NCBI GenBank assembly: GCA_019671135.1
Contig: JAHRHY010000004.1
Coordinates: forward strand, 186,001 to 250,000
Length of the DNA stretch: 64,000 bases
Reading direction: 5' to 3'
DNA from: Linnemannia hyalina
Taxonomy: Eukaryota; Mortierellomycota; Mortierellomycetes; Mortierellales; Mortierellaceae
A program made the translations under genes and the position numbers. How positions within the stretch are numbered: position 1 is the stretch's first letter; every line of letters starts with the position of its first letter. Of this stretch, positions 11,758-21,855 are shown in pieces. The notes under the pieces are model-generated. The model was not told the DNA's origin. It did not search any database and saw only the letters and a program-made list of their open reading frames with translations.

Positions 11758-12689
11758 TGGAATGAATTGGTGGCGTGTATTGTATGATGAAAGAGGCGGC
11801 GGGAGCAAGGATGAAGAAAGGTGTAATAGATGAAGGGTACAAAGAAAAGAGAACATCCAATACAACAAAGGGAACGAGTTCTTCGTTCGGTCAGCCGCCC
11901 ATTATTAGCATTCCGGCGACATACCTCTTAGAGGCTGTTGTTGCTGGTTGTTGTTGTGTGGGGATAAGAGAGAAAAGGAATGGAGTGAGGGAAGACAGGG
12001 GGACACTTCAAAGAGACAAAAGGAGGAGTGTGTGATCCGTGTGTGATTGATGGTGGCCCCAGAATAGGGTGGATGATTTCTGATCAAGATAAAAATGCGG
12101 GGTAAACAACAGTGAACAAGATCACTATCCAATCACACCTGGCCCTTCACTTAAATCACTTTTGGTCACGCTTCATTTTTCTTGTAAGAGTCTGGGCAAT
12201 AATGACAATGACATCGCTCAGACAGTCTCAGCTTGGAAAGGGGACATGGATGCACCATCATCATCATTATCATCAACAAAGAAGGGAGAAGAAACAGCAA
12301 AAGAGGAAGAGTGCGGAGAAGAAAAAGATGGGGAAACGGGAATGCTGTTGGTTTGAGTGCGCTTTTGTTGACTGTTGTCGCCTGTGGGTTCGGTATTGAT
12401 GTCGCCCTTGTTGTTGTAGGTCGGTCGCCACATGTGTATAAGGTGTTTCCTTCTCAGAATACAACAAAAAAAAGGCGGTGGGTCTTCCGATCCCCATTTG
12501 ACCTCTTTTAGAAGGCAAACAAAGACAAGGTTTCCTTCATCGCCGGGTCCTCCTCCGCTTCTTTTTTTTTTTCTTAGTTTTGTACGACTGGGGATTATTG
12601 CTTTGTGTTTCCTTTGCCCGTTCATCAAGATGGATGCTCCGGAAGTGGTGAAATAAAAACATGAAGTAATCCACCCGTTGCAGTTAGTT
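11758..12689. other. intergenic / possible leader and 3' exon sequence
   Basis: On the minus strand there is a good donor (AGAG|GTATGTC) near 11925, which may mark a 5'-untranslated exon of the 8529-11757 gene. A minus-strand open stretch ending with TGA at 12218 is Ser/Asp-rich and could be a 3' exon of the 12688-13473 gene, but no acceptor joins convincingly. Nothing else is supported. Confidence 0.35.
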
Positions 12690-13473
12690 AGTTACCTTGT
12701 TGCTTTGGTCCCTGATCTGTTGTTGTTGCTGCCTTTGACTCGCCTTCTTCGTCAGTCTCCTGGACGGACGAGGTCACCATCGAGTATGCAATTGCCAATT
12801 CTTGGGATGTATACGATGCTGCTGCAGCTGCTGCAGCTGCTGTTGACACCTCGACACTGGTGAGATGGTGGTTATATCGCCGATTCCTTTGCTGATGATG
12901 GTGGGGAGTATTCCTCTGTCGTTTATGTGCATCAAATGCCCCATTCCGTCCTTCCTTGTGAGCAGTATCAGATGCCGAGAGTGGTGGTGAAGGGGGAGGA
13001 GTCGAAGTGGATGCGTTCCTGGACCTGCTCCTTGATCGACGACCATGTGCTGCTGTAGACGTCGCCGATGCACCTTCAGAGTTGATGTTGGGCACAGTGG
13101 AAGTGATGATGGGACTGGTGCTGATTTGTGCGACAGGGACAGACATGATTCGAGGGGCCACGTCTCTAGAACAAGGGGCCACGTCTCTAGAACAAGGGGA
13201 GAGCGAAGTGGGCGAAGGGGGTTTTGTCGTGGTGGAAGGAGGCGATGGTACCGTTGTGAGGGTAGGTTTCTTTGTTGATATTGATGTTGATGTTGATGTT
13301 AATGGTGGAGGTGAAGGGGAGGATGATGCAGACTTGTCGGAGGGAGGAGTAGTAGTAGAAGTAGAGATCATTGTGTTATGGTGTTTGGGTGTAGAGGGGA
13401 GGAGGATGGGCGAGAGAGGGGAGGTTGGAGAAGGAAAGCAGGTTGAAGTTGGGATGGATGGTGTAGGTGACAT
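12688..13473 (-). CDS. hypothetical Ser/Thr/Pro-rich protein, 3' end uncertain
   Basis: Open frame from ATG at 13473 to TAA at 12688. Before the stop it meets a textbook donor (CAAG|GTAACT, exon end 12696), so the coding sequence may continue in an exon I could not place. The sequence is almost entirely Ser/Thr/Pro: proline-rich ~1-90, a twofold CSRDVAP heptad repeat, an RS-like patch (GRRSRSRSRNAS), a basic HKRQRN patch, poly-Ala (nine residues) and an acidic QETDEEGES end. No domain recognised. It could be a disordered regulator; it could also be partly non-coding, because such composition also arises by chance in CT-rich DNA. The poly-Ala and RS patches and the intact ~260-codon frame favour coding. 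Confidence 0.45.
   Translation of the reverse strand: MSPTPSIPTSTCFPSPTSPLSPILLPSTPKHHNTMISTSTTTPPSDKSASSSPSPPPLTSTSTSISTKKPTLTTVPSPPSTTTKPPSPTSLSPCSRDVAPCSRDVAPRIMSVPVAQISTSPIITSTVPNINSEGASATSTAAHGRRSRSRSRNASTSTPPPSPPLSASDTAHKEGRNGAFDAHKRQRNTPHHHQQRNRRYNHHLTSVEVSTAAAAAAAASYTSQELAIAYSMVTSSVQETDEEGESKAATTTDQGPKQQGN
13154..13195. repeat. 21-bp in-frame tandem duplication
   Basis: Two exact head-to-tail copies, 13154-13174 and 13175-13195. They encode the sevenfold residue unit CSRDVAP twice in the Ser/Thr/Pro-rich gene. The length is a multiple of three, so the frame is kept. Confidence 0.9.
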
Positions 13474-14775
13474 GTATTAATTTCAGCTGTGTTGGTGTAA
13501 GTATGTATGGTTGGAGAGAGGCAAGAGTATGTATGTGTGAATGTAATGAGAGAAGAGGGTGAATGCAGGAAGGAGAGAGGAGCGTGAATGGACAAAGAGA
13601 CAATGAGTGAAAGAAGAGATCTTTTTTTTCTGTGTGCTCATTCGTGCGTTGTCCTTCCCTTCAGGACAAGGCAAAGTGGCTCCACAGGAGAGGCAAGAGC
13701 AGTGCGGTGCGGTGAACTCCGTCCCTGCCAGTGAGAAGTAGAGGAGGAAAAAAAAGGAGGGGAAGTGGGGATTCGGGCGAATGCGCGTGTGATCCCATTG
13801 GCCACTGATAGAATACATGTCCTTCAGTGCAGCTCTTCCCTAAAGCACCTCGGGACATGTCGGTAAAACCCTATTTCAGGAACAAATCACATATAAAAAA
13901 ACTGGGTCTCGTGGGGGAAGAATGAAGGATGTGTATGCTATCCGTATAGCCACAGCACATACAAGAGAGAGGGATTGCTCGCTTGCCACTAATTGTCTCA
14001 CGTTCTCGCTCACCATTCCTGCTCCCCCTTACTTGCTCCTTCCTCCTCATGGACATCCATCATACACTCGTAGACATATTCTTAGCCTGGTGCTGTAGTC
14101 CCGCATTATTCTCTCGCGCTCTCCTCCTCTTTTACCATCGTGTGTTCAATTGTCACTACAGTACAAAAATAAATTCCCGCGGAACCCTGTCTACTATCGT
14201 AAACCATATCGAGATTGGCCGGTCTACTCCTCCTTCTTCCTCATCTTCTTCTACTTCACTTGCAAAGTGGACCCACTTTTGCACCTCATCACAAAAGCAC
14301 ATGTCCATCGATACCTCTGTGCGGGGGTGAGGAAGGGGAGTAGGAACAGGACGAAAAAGAAAGAGAAAAAGCAGGAAGCGCCCGTTTCATCTTCCCCTCT
14401 GAATATAGATACCCCTCGATGATCTGATAGCATCGGGCAAAGGGGAGGAAGAGGAAGGAGAATAGGGGGGATGGAGGAAGGAGTGGGAAAGAGTGGCGAG
14501 GGGCAAAGTATGCGTTCTTCATCTACTGGCTCTACATATGCGTTATCACTTTTTTCCTGGATCACTTCATCCCTCCCTACTACAATACAGCTCATTACCA
14601 CTGACCATGTCCCCATTCCATGGGTGTGAAACAAGTAGAATGACCTTCCCCGCAATTTTTCTTATGTCAAATATCAGCCTCGCGTGGTAGAAGAATGGTT
14701 CATAGAGTTCATATGTGATTTACTATTGTTATTATGTGCTACGCAAAACCCAAAGTAGAACTATTACCGCGCCTC
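13474..14775. other. intergenic region, no gene seen
   Basis: About 1.3 kb between two minus-strand genes. The part next to 13473 is purine-rich on the plus strand (a pyrimidine-rich leader for the 12688-13473 gene). Open frames are short, low complexity and without recognisable domains. Confidence 0.5.
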
Positions 14776-16446
14776 CTAGTGGCCATAATCTGCTACTTCG
14801 TCATCATTATCACCCTTCTCTCCACCCATAGCACCATCCTCCTCATCATCACCATCATGACCACCCAAGAACTGACGATGATCCATCATAGGCGCAAAGG
14901 ACGAACCGGCAAGACTGCAAAGCTTCTGGTGACGAAGCAATGCATCGTTCCTCATGAAACCAGCTCCACAGATCGAGCAAGAGTAAGGCTTCTCGCCCGT
15001 GTGAAGACGGATATGACGTTCACGATCATGGCGTCTTGCAAAAGCCAGATGGCAAGCCCCACAGGGGAAGGGTCTCTCGGATGAATGGGTCTTCATGTGG
15101 GACGTCAGGTTGTAGGCTCGGGTAAAGACCTTGCCACAGCCGGGCTCAGCGCAGGGGAACGAGGTTGGGCGGATCTTCTTGGGCTTCTTGACAGTAGGGG
15201 GGCGGACACGCTTGCGGCGTTTGGGACTAGCTGTTGTTGTTGGCACTGTGGTGGTTGAAGTAGAGGTTGTAGAGGAGGCTGAGGCTGAAGTTAAGGCTGA
15301 CGTTGCAGAAGAACTGAATTGATGAGCTGTGGAGGAGGGAGATGTGACAGTGTAGGGTAAAGAGGATGGGAAAGAGTCTTGGATGGACATGTTTCGGGGA
15401 GACAACCTAGGCGAGTTCTCTCTGGAGGTCGACGACGATTCCCATGAGAGAGGAGAAGAAAAGATAGGGTTGGAAGCAGTCGCAGAGTAGAGGCTGGTAT
15501 CGTCTTGCTCGGTGGTAGGGGAGAGGATCAAGGATGAGAGCATCATGAGGTCCATGTCTTGATCGAGAGCAGGGATGGTGTTGGCGAGGATAGGACGCTG
15601 CGACTGGAAGGTGGCAAGGTAGTTGTCAAAGGGGTCAATAAGAGCCTCGGAGAGAGGAGCAAAGCGAGATGCTCCTGGGACGTGATAAGAAGGGCTGGAT
15701 GAGACTGAGGACGAAGAGGCAAAGACAGGGGCCGAAGAAAGCGGCTGCTGATCGTGAGGCGATGCAAACGACTCTGGCAAGGGCTGAGATGCCTGTTGAA
15801 GCTGTTGTTGATGCGGATGTTGCTGTTGTTGTTGGTATTGAAGAAGAGGATCGGCGGCGAAGTACTGGTGGAGAGAGGGCATTGAGAGGGTGCGCTGGAG
15901 GACCATAGGATGGTTGGGACGAAGGATCTGGAGGGGCGACTTTGGCTTGGATTCATCTGCGTCCGCGGCGGGTTGGAGTGTAGGAATAGGTTGCCCCTGG
16001 TGGCTGTTGTTGTTGTACTGTTGTCGATGGAGTTGTTGCTGTTGTTGTTGCTGTTGTTGTTGCTGATGCTGCTGCTGGAGCTGCAAAAGGTGGCAGTGTT
16101 GTTGCTGCTGATGCTGCTGCTGCTGTTGTTGGTATGCGAGTTGGGCAGGGTTCAACCTCAACTGACCATGACCAGGAGTTGCGAAGATGTCGTAGGCATC
16201 CATGTCTTCGTCGTCGTCAAAGGACTCTGAATGGTGGTCTTTGAGGGAAGGGTCAGGCGACATGAGACTGGGTAGACTTTGGAGGTCAAGGGTGTCGAAG
16301 AGGTCGGAAGGTTGGAAGTGGATGCTGTCGAGGTATGAGATGGGGATATTTCCGTTGATGAGATCGGTGTACTGTTGGTTCAGTTGTGATGATGAACAAG
16401 AGGTAGTAGTAGTGGAAGAAGAAATAGGGGTAACGGATATTGACAT
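14776..16446 (-). CDS. Crz1-like C2H2 zinc-finger transcription factor
   Basis: Single-exon frame of 556 codons, ATG at 16446 to TAG at 14776. The N-terminal ~430 residues are Ser-, His- and Gln-rich (Gln tracts at ~108-150 and ~205-220), the usual look of a fungal activation region. At ~430-512 lie three tandem fingers: PCAEPGCGKVFTRAYNLTSH, then FPCGACHLAFARRHDRERH, then YSCSICGAGFMRNDALLRH. Finger 1 with Cys-X4-Cys and RAYNL, finger 2 with RxHDRxRH and finger 3 with DALxRH match the calcineurin-responsive Crz1 family. A basic patch (KRRKRVRPPTVKKPKKIRP) just before the fingers is a likely nuclear localisation signal. Nuclear DNA binding is secure. Regulation by Ca2+/calcineurin is inferred from the family; I did not find a clear PxIxIT docking site. 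Acidic tail after the fingers. Confidence 0.85.
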   Translation of the reverse strand: MSISVTPISSSTTTTSCSSSQLNQQYTDLINGNIPISYLDSIHFQPSDLFDTLDLQSLPSLMSPDPSLKDHHSESFDDDEDMDAYDIFATPGHGQLRLNPAQLAYQQQQQQHQQQQHCHLLQLQQQHQQQQQQQQQQQLHRQQYNNNSHQGQPIPTLQPAADADESKPKSPLQILRPNHPMVLQRTLSMPSLHQYFAADPLLQYQQQQQHPHQQQLQQASQPLPESFASPHDQQPLSSAPVFASSSSVSSSPSYHVPGASRFAPLSEALIDPFDNYLATFQSQRPILANTIPALDQDMDLMMLSSLILSPTTEQDDTSLYSATASNPIFSSPLSWESSSTSRENSPRLSPRNMSIQDSFPSSLPYTVTSPSSTAHQFSSSATSALTSASASSTTSTSTTTVPTTTASPKRRKRVRPPTVKKPKKIRPTSFPCAEPGCGKVFTRAYNLTSHMKTHSSERPFPCGACHLAFARRHDRERHIRLHTGEKPYSCSICGAGFMRNDALLRHQKLCSLAGSSFAPMMDHRQFLGGHDGDDEEDGAMGGEKGDNDDEVADYGH

Positions 16447-19400
16447 TGAAAAGTAGGAGAGAAAAAAACGGCGAGGAAGGGGTTGCTTTTATGGGTTATG
16501 AGGATAAAAAAATGTAAGGTGAACCCTTGTTCGGCTTGGAGGAGGCGTCGCTTTGAATGGATAGGTGTGCTTTGTAATAGGTTGGCAGGTAAGGATATAG
16601 GTAGGAAGGTAAATAGCGACAACGAGAGAAGCAATAATAGTTGCAATTGAATAATATGTGGATGTGGATTGAATTGGTAGACGCGGTTTGTGGTAGAGAA
16701 GAAATATGAGAAAGAGAGCAGAAGAGAGTGAGAGGGAGAGAAGAAAGAAGAGTAATAGAGAAGGAAGAGAAGAAGAAGTGTGTTTATGAATGGAGAATAG
16801 AGATGGAGGCGAACACGTCGTTGATTGGGTTCTGATAATGATAATAGTAATGAGAATAACTGTTGTTGTGTTTGTTGAATGCAGATGATAATGAAGAAGA
16901 GTGAAAGAGAAAAGGGAGAGTGGACAGGAAGGGGTCTTTTTATATTTGCTGCGACCCATTGTAACAAGGTTTGATACAAAGAGAGAGGGAAAACAAAGTT
17001 GCTCAGTCCATGTCCGCTTCTTTTTAGAAAGAGGGAATCAATTCAATCTTCCATACACATATTTCTGTTGTTCACAACAGAAACAGAGCAGAACAGTAGC
17101 ACGTTACACCACCACCACCATTTGTTTGACACATTCATTTAACTGGAGTGGCAAGTGCTTGATTACTATTCAGTATCTTCTCTTTCTTCAGGATATCGTG
17201 TCGTTGTCAATTGCACCCTGTCTCGTTGGCAAGGAAGACAAGCAATTAAACAAAATGATTTGCCTCGATATGTGGCAAACAAGGGCCATTGTTGTCGACT
17301 TTCTTTATCTGGTGACTTTTTAGCCGTGCTTTACGGTTCCCTTCTTCTTGTTGAGAGTGCTGTTGGTGATGATGCAGTACTATGTGTGCCTGGCCTGTAT
17401 TTTGCCTGCGCCACCTTTCTGACGAGAAGGACCAGCAGCCCGTCCAAGGGCAAGTCAATTGAGTGTGTATGTGTGTGTATATTCAAGGTTCTGCCTTTTA
17501 CAGCAGCAAAAAAATGTATCGGTGATGACATGGTTGGCATGGTGTTTGTTGAGTGTGATTCCTTCGTTTTGCCTCCTTTTCCTTCCCGTATGCAAATCAT
17601 AACAAGCAAAGAAATGTATATACATCCCGACTGAATACCTCTGAAAAGAACTGTGGCACAGCCGGCCGCATGAGGAAAAAAAATTGCCATACAAAACATT
17701 TCTTTTGAAGTTATGGAGTCCGCTTCATTTTTGTCCGACAAGTTCCCTCTTGCTGCTCATTCATGCCGCAATAGGGCCACAAAAGGGGGGGGGGGGAGTC
17801 AACCCAGACTCAGCCATCCTCGCTGCTCTGTTGTGGGCATATCAAACGGACAGGCACAAGATACGAACCGGCCAATGCCCTGTCCTCATTAGTCCCTTGG
17901 GGAAAAGACCCGAGCGAAGCCCCCTCCCTGTCATTTCTCACATTTTTTTTTGTAATGATAAGATGATATGTTATTTGTTGCTTTTGCTATCAAACAACAC
18001 ACATGTACATCAATACAAACACTTACCCTTGTTTTGTGTTATGTTTTGTTCTGGTTTGTTTTGTACCTTTGTATTCTTCGCGAACAAACCAGGTTGTTCT
18101 TCTTGCTTCCATTGTGACCCATCACTGGTGAAACGCATACGCAGTAATTAAGCTTATACGCTGCCAGTTACTCCATCAGTCCCCGCAATCCCCCCTTGCT
18201 TGTGCCCCCGACTGCGTCTCATTGACTACAGACAGACAAATGTTGTCAATTGGTCGTGGTACATGATGATGAAGATAGGTGGCAAGTGTTCTGCGTCACA
18301 AGTCGTGAAGAGTCAAAAAAAAAAAAAGACCGACCATGGTTGCTTTGCTCATCAACGTGCGAAACTCTCTTTTTCGGTTCTCTGTTTGTTTCTATTCGCT
18401 AGGGAGCCGTGGTCTGTGGAGGAGAGCGGAAGCGTGAAATGGAATGCACGTTCGATGAGAAGCGCTCCGTTCACCCTTTTCTTTCCTTTTTTCGCGTTTA
18501 CGATATATGATTTATGATTTATCTCCGTCGATTCTCTTGTTGTGTCCATCCCGTCTTTCCGTCCGTCATTCATTCCGAGAGAAGAAATGTGACCCTTCCT
18601 AGAAAGGCCATGGGCGCAATGAAATTAAGCATTGCCCCTATTCGACTAGAAAGCACATTTCTCCAAAAAGGGAGATTTTCTTTTTCTTCATCCATTGAAC
18701 AACAACAACCGCAACAATTACAACAACACCAACAATAAAGGAAAAAAAAGGATACTAGTTCTTGACAACTCCATAATCGTCGTACCGAGGAGAAAAAAGT
18801 CTCTTCTTAGACCACATTACTTTATTTTCTAACAGCACACACATAGACAGTGTCACCCATTGACCATCCTGCCTGTTCAGTCCGGTTGCAATATCGTGGC
18901 AATATCGTGGCAAGCATGCAGCGACAAGGAGGGATGTGGAAGGAGTACAAGGGAGGAAGAATGGATTGCCCTTTTTTTTGTCATCGCCACTTTGTTCTCA
19001 ATTGAGGTGCACATTAGAGGAAAAGAGGGGTGGAAATACAAGGCTGGTGACCTAGCACGTCGATCTACCATCAGGTAGATTCCCCACTTCCTTTCGCCTT
19101 TCAGTCAGTCAGTTCTATCGTGGCCTTCTATTTTGCCTCTATGATGAACAAAATGGCAATGCTACTGCTGCTGGTAATGATGCGTATCTCCCTTGCCACC
19201 ATTTTTTTTCCTTGCTCCCGCTCGCATATGGCTATGTCATGGATAATGATGATGATGGTGATGATGCGATATCGCATTTCATTCCATTCAGCCCATTGGT
19301 GAAGTACGAACGGTTCCTCACCGTTCATATTAAAACGGTCACATTTCGATTCCGTCGACTGTCGACGCTGAATGTCCCATCCTATCCACGCCATGTCCCA

Positions 19401-20786
19401 TGCTCCCTCCAGTAGAATGCCATGGTTCGCAAATCATGACTCTCATTGGATGGACGTCAACAAGGGATTCTCTATGCGTATTGGCCGTTTGGAAAACAAA
19501 AGGTTGCGAGTGGGAGGGGCTCGTCATCGACAGAAAACGTGTACGAAGGAATGGCCAGGGCTTCGTCGATCTTTTCTCTTGTGTTTCTTTTGTTGTTATT
19601 AATGTTGTTTCATTCGTTATTCTTTCTAATTCTTCCGCGGCACGGGTTGTGCATCATTAGCACCAATTTTTTTCTCTCGTTTCTGTTCTCCAATAAGACC
19701 TGCATGAGAGAGTGTGTGTGTGTGAGGATGGTGTGACACGATCGCACCAGAAGGAATCAAAATCACAGACATTGGTCTTAACACCCCGTCTTTTTGTCGA
19801 CTGAGACAGAGGACATAGAAAAGAATCGACAATGTGATATTCGAGCAGACACGCATGTCGATGGCAAACGTTATTTTCTCTTCTACTTTCTAAGCCCTCA
19901 TAAAGAAGACTTTCCAGAATGTCTACAAGGAGTCATTGTCATGATCGAACAAAGAGTGAGAGTAGCTATGGAGCGAGCTTTCATGGAGTGGACTAAGGCT
20001 TTTTTTTTTCTACGAAAGTAAGGCTAGGTTTTTGGTTCTCGACCACATATTTCAAGCATCGAATGAGAGAAAATGAGAAAAGAACCAATCGCGAAGGATC
20101 TTATCCTCCGCGCGAATAGTGGAATGGTGAAATGGTGTATGAAGCTGTGGTTCTATGAACACAAGCCCCTTGTGTCTTGTCAAGGGCTCTTAATGGTCTA
20201 GGGTATGGAACCATGGCCAATGGGAGAGGAGGGGCTCAAAGTACGTGGTGTGATCAAGGCGCAGGTAGCATAGACAAAAAGAGAGAAGGGTCAAGGAAAG
20301 GGCGAGGCCAGGGGTGTGTGAAGAAACCCATTTAGTCTTTTTTTGGCGAAAATAACATTTGTGTTTCGTTGTTTTTCCAAATCGAGCAAACAAACCTCCC
20401 AGCACCGCCCTTTGCCCCTCTTGTGCCTTTCTCCTCTCGCTTGTTCAATTCCAAGAATACAAGAAAGAGGAGGGAAGAAGTCTAAAAATACATCAGTGGC
20501 AGTGCTCTTGAGGCACTTTAACCACCTCAGCCCCACTCTTCTCTTCTCATGTTTCGAAAGAGTCTTAAGGAGCATCGAACAATGCAGCTTAATTAGAGCA
20601 ATGCACAGGAGAATGGACCCTGGAAAAGGAAATTTACGACCCAATGTAACACACATCTTTTTTACTTTGGTATCCGAAGAAGAACAACGACAAGGGATAA
20701 AATCACAACTATAACACGATCCCGGGAATCAGTTATCGGGTTCGGGACGTATCATTCACTTCTCAAACACAATCGGGTAGAGGTTT
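16447..20786. other. gene-poor 4.3-kb region
   Basis: No protein or RNA gene could be supported. Contents: a pyrimidine-rich leader for the Crz1-like gene (minus strand, 16450-16960), a G9 run near 17787-17795, AT-rich segments with homopolymers, and a direct GCAATATCGTGGCAATATCGTGGCA-type short duplication near 18888-18912. Frames are short and lack domains. Divergent or non-coding transcripts cannot be excluded from sequence alone. Confidence 0.45.
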
Positions 20787-20937
20787 ATGGATCCCCGACA
20801 GACAATTCAGCCAGCTCCGTTTCCAACTCGTCTTATCATCGTTACCCAATCTCAGCAATCCCAGGAAGACTTTCTTGGCCTAGTAGACGTATCCGATATC
20901 GTCATACTTGAACATCTCGCTACTCCTGGCCAAGTCC

Positions 20938-21330
20938 TCATCCACTGCCATACCGCGAAGTCGACGAAACCATGAGATTTAAATGTGTAAGCTTCGTCAA
21001 TGACCCAATCTGTTGGTAAAAGATATCCAACTGCATCACCAACGTCTGCTATTCTCCGGTGAGCTCGTGCCAGTCCAGATTAAGGATATCGGTATCCTCG
21101 TCGTCAAAGTTGACCGTGAGCTCAATTTTCTTGAACTTTGTCGACGCCCATAACTTGGCAGTGGCACCCAACGACTGATTGCTTATTCCTGTTTGCTCGC
21201 TGCAGAATGTTATCCTGGGCGAGCAGTCGAAGCTGGTCAAGCAGGCAAGGATGAATGTAGAGGTCCGCCGAAGGAGGATGTCGGTGTGGTCGATGGTGCC
21301 TGAAGCTTCGCGTTTTTCGCGTCAAACATA
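20938..21330 (-). pseudogene. F-box/leucine-rich-repeat protein remnant
   Basis: On the minus strand, a frame with LWASTKFKKIELTVNF and DTDILNLDWHELTGE meets TAG at 21049-21051. It then continues in the same frame as a leucine-rich-repeat-like segment (QLDIFYQQIGSLTKLTHLNL) until TGA at 20938-20940. Upstream of ~21270 the coherent reading moves between frames. The DIFYQQIGxLTxLxxLxL pattern resembles the C-terminal repeats of the large F-box/LRR families of Mortierella-type fungi. No F-box is visible nearby. The in-frame stop plus lost upstream frame suggest a decayed copy. It could instead be a fragment with unrecognised introns. Confidence 0.45.
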
Positions 21331-21855
21331 ATCACTTCGACGTGCTCCGTTCCTGAAAATCTTGATCAGTCGATGCAAGGAAAGGCTGAAAGTGAATGGT
21401 TGACTCCTTCATTACACTGCACCAAATTAAAGCGACGCGCTTAATTGATGCGCACCGCAAGGTTGGATCAATGCTCGACGGATCTCTCAATGCCTGAAGT
21501 GAGTGCGTCTCGTCTATTCTTTTTTCTTCCATGTTTTTTTTTCCCCACTCACTCCTTAGGACCGCCTTCTCAAGCGGCACATTCTTCTCTTGCTAACAAA
21601 TAGTTCACAAGCAACAGCATCAATCAAAGAAGAGTCATCTATTATATTTTCCGCGTTAATATGTTCATTATTAGGTGATAAAGAGGCGTAGTAAGAGAGA
21701 AGGAGAGGGGTTGTCTAGAAATAGTAGTAGGTTTCGCGTTGCATTGCGTTATTTTCGTATGGTACGTTACAAAAGCACAAAAAGGAGTGTGAGGAGGTCA
21801 AAGTACAGTTTTTCATGGTTTTCTTGTTTCCTTAGTTGAACCGCCTCTTTTTTTT
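21331..21855. other. 3' flank of the FAD monooxygenase gene
   Basis: AT-rich with no coding signal. It holds the 3' untranslated sequence of the minus-strand gene ending at 21856. Confidence 0.45.
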
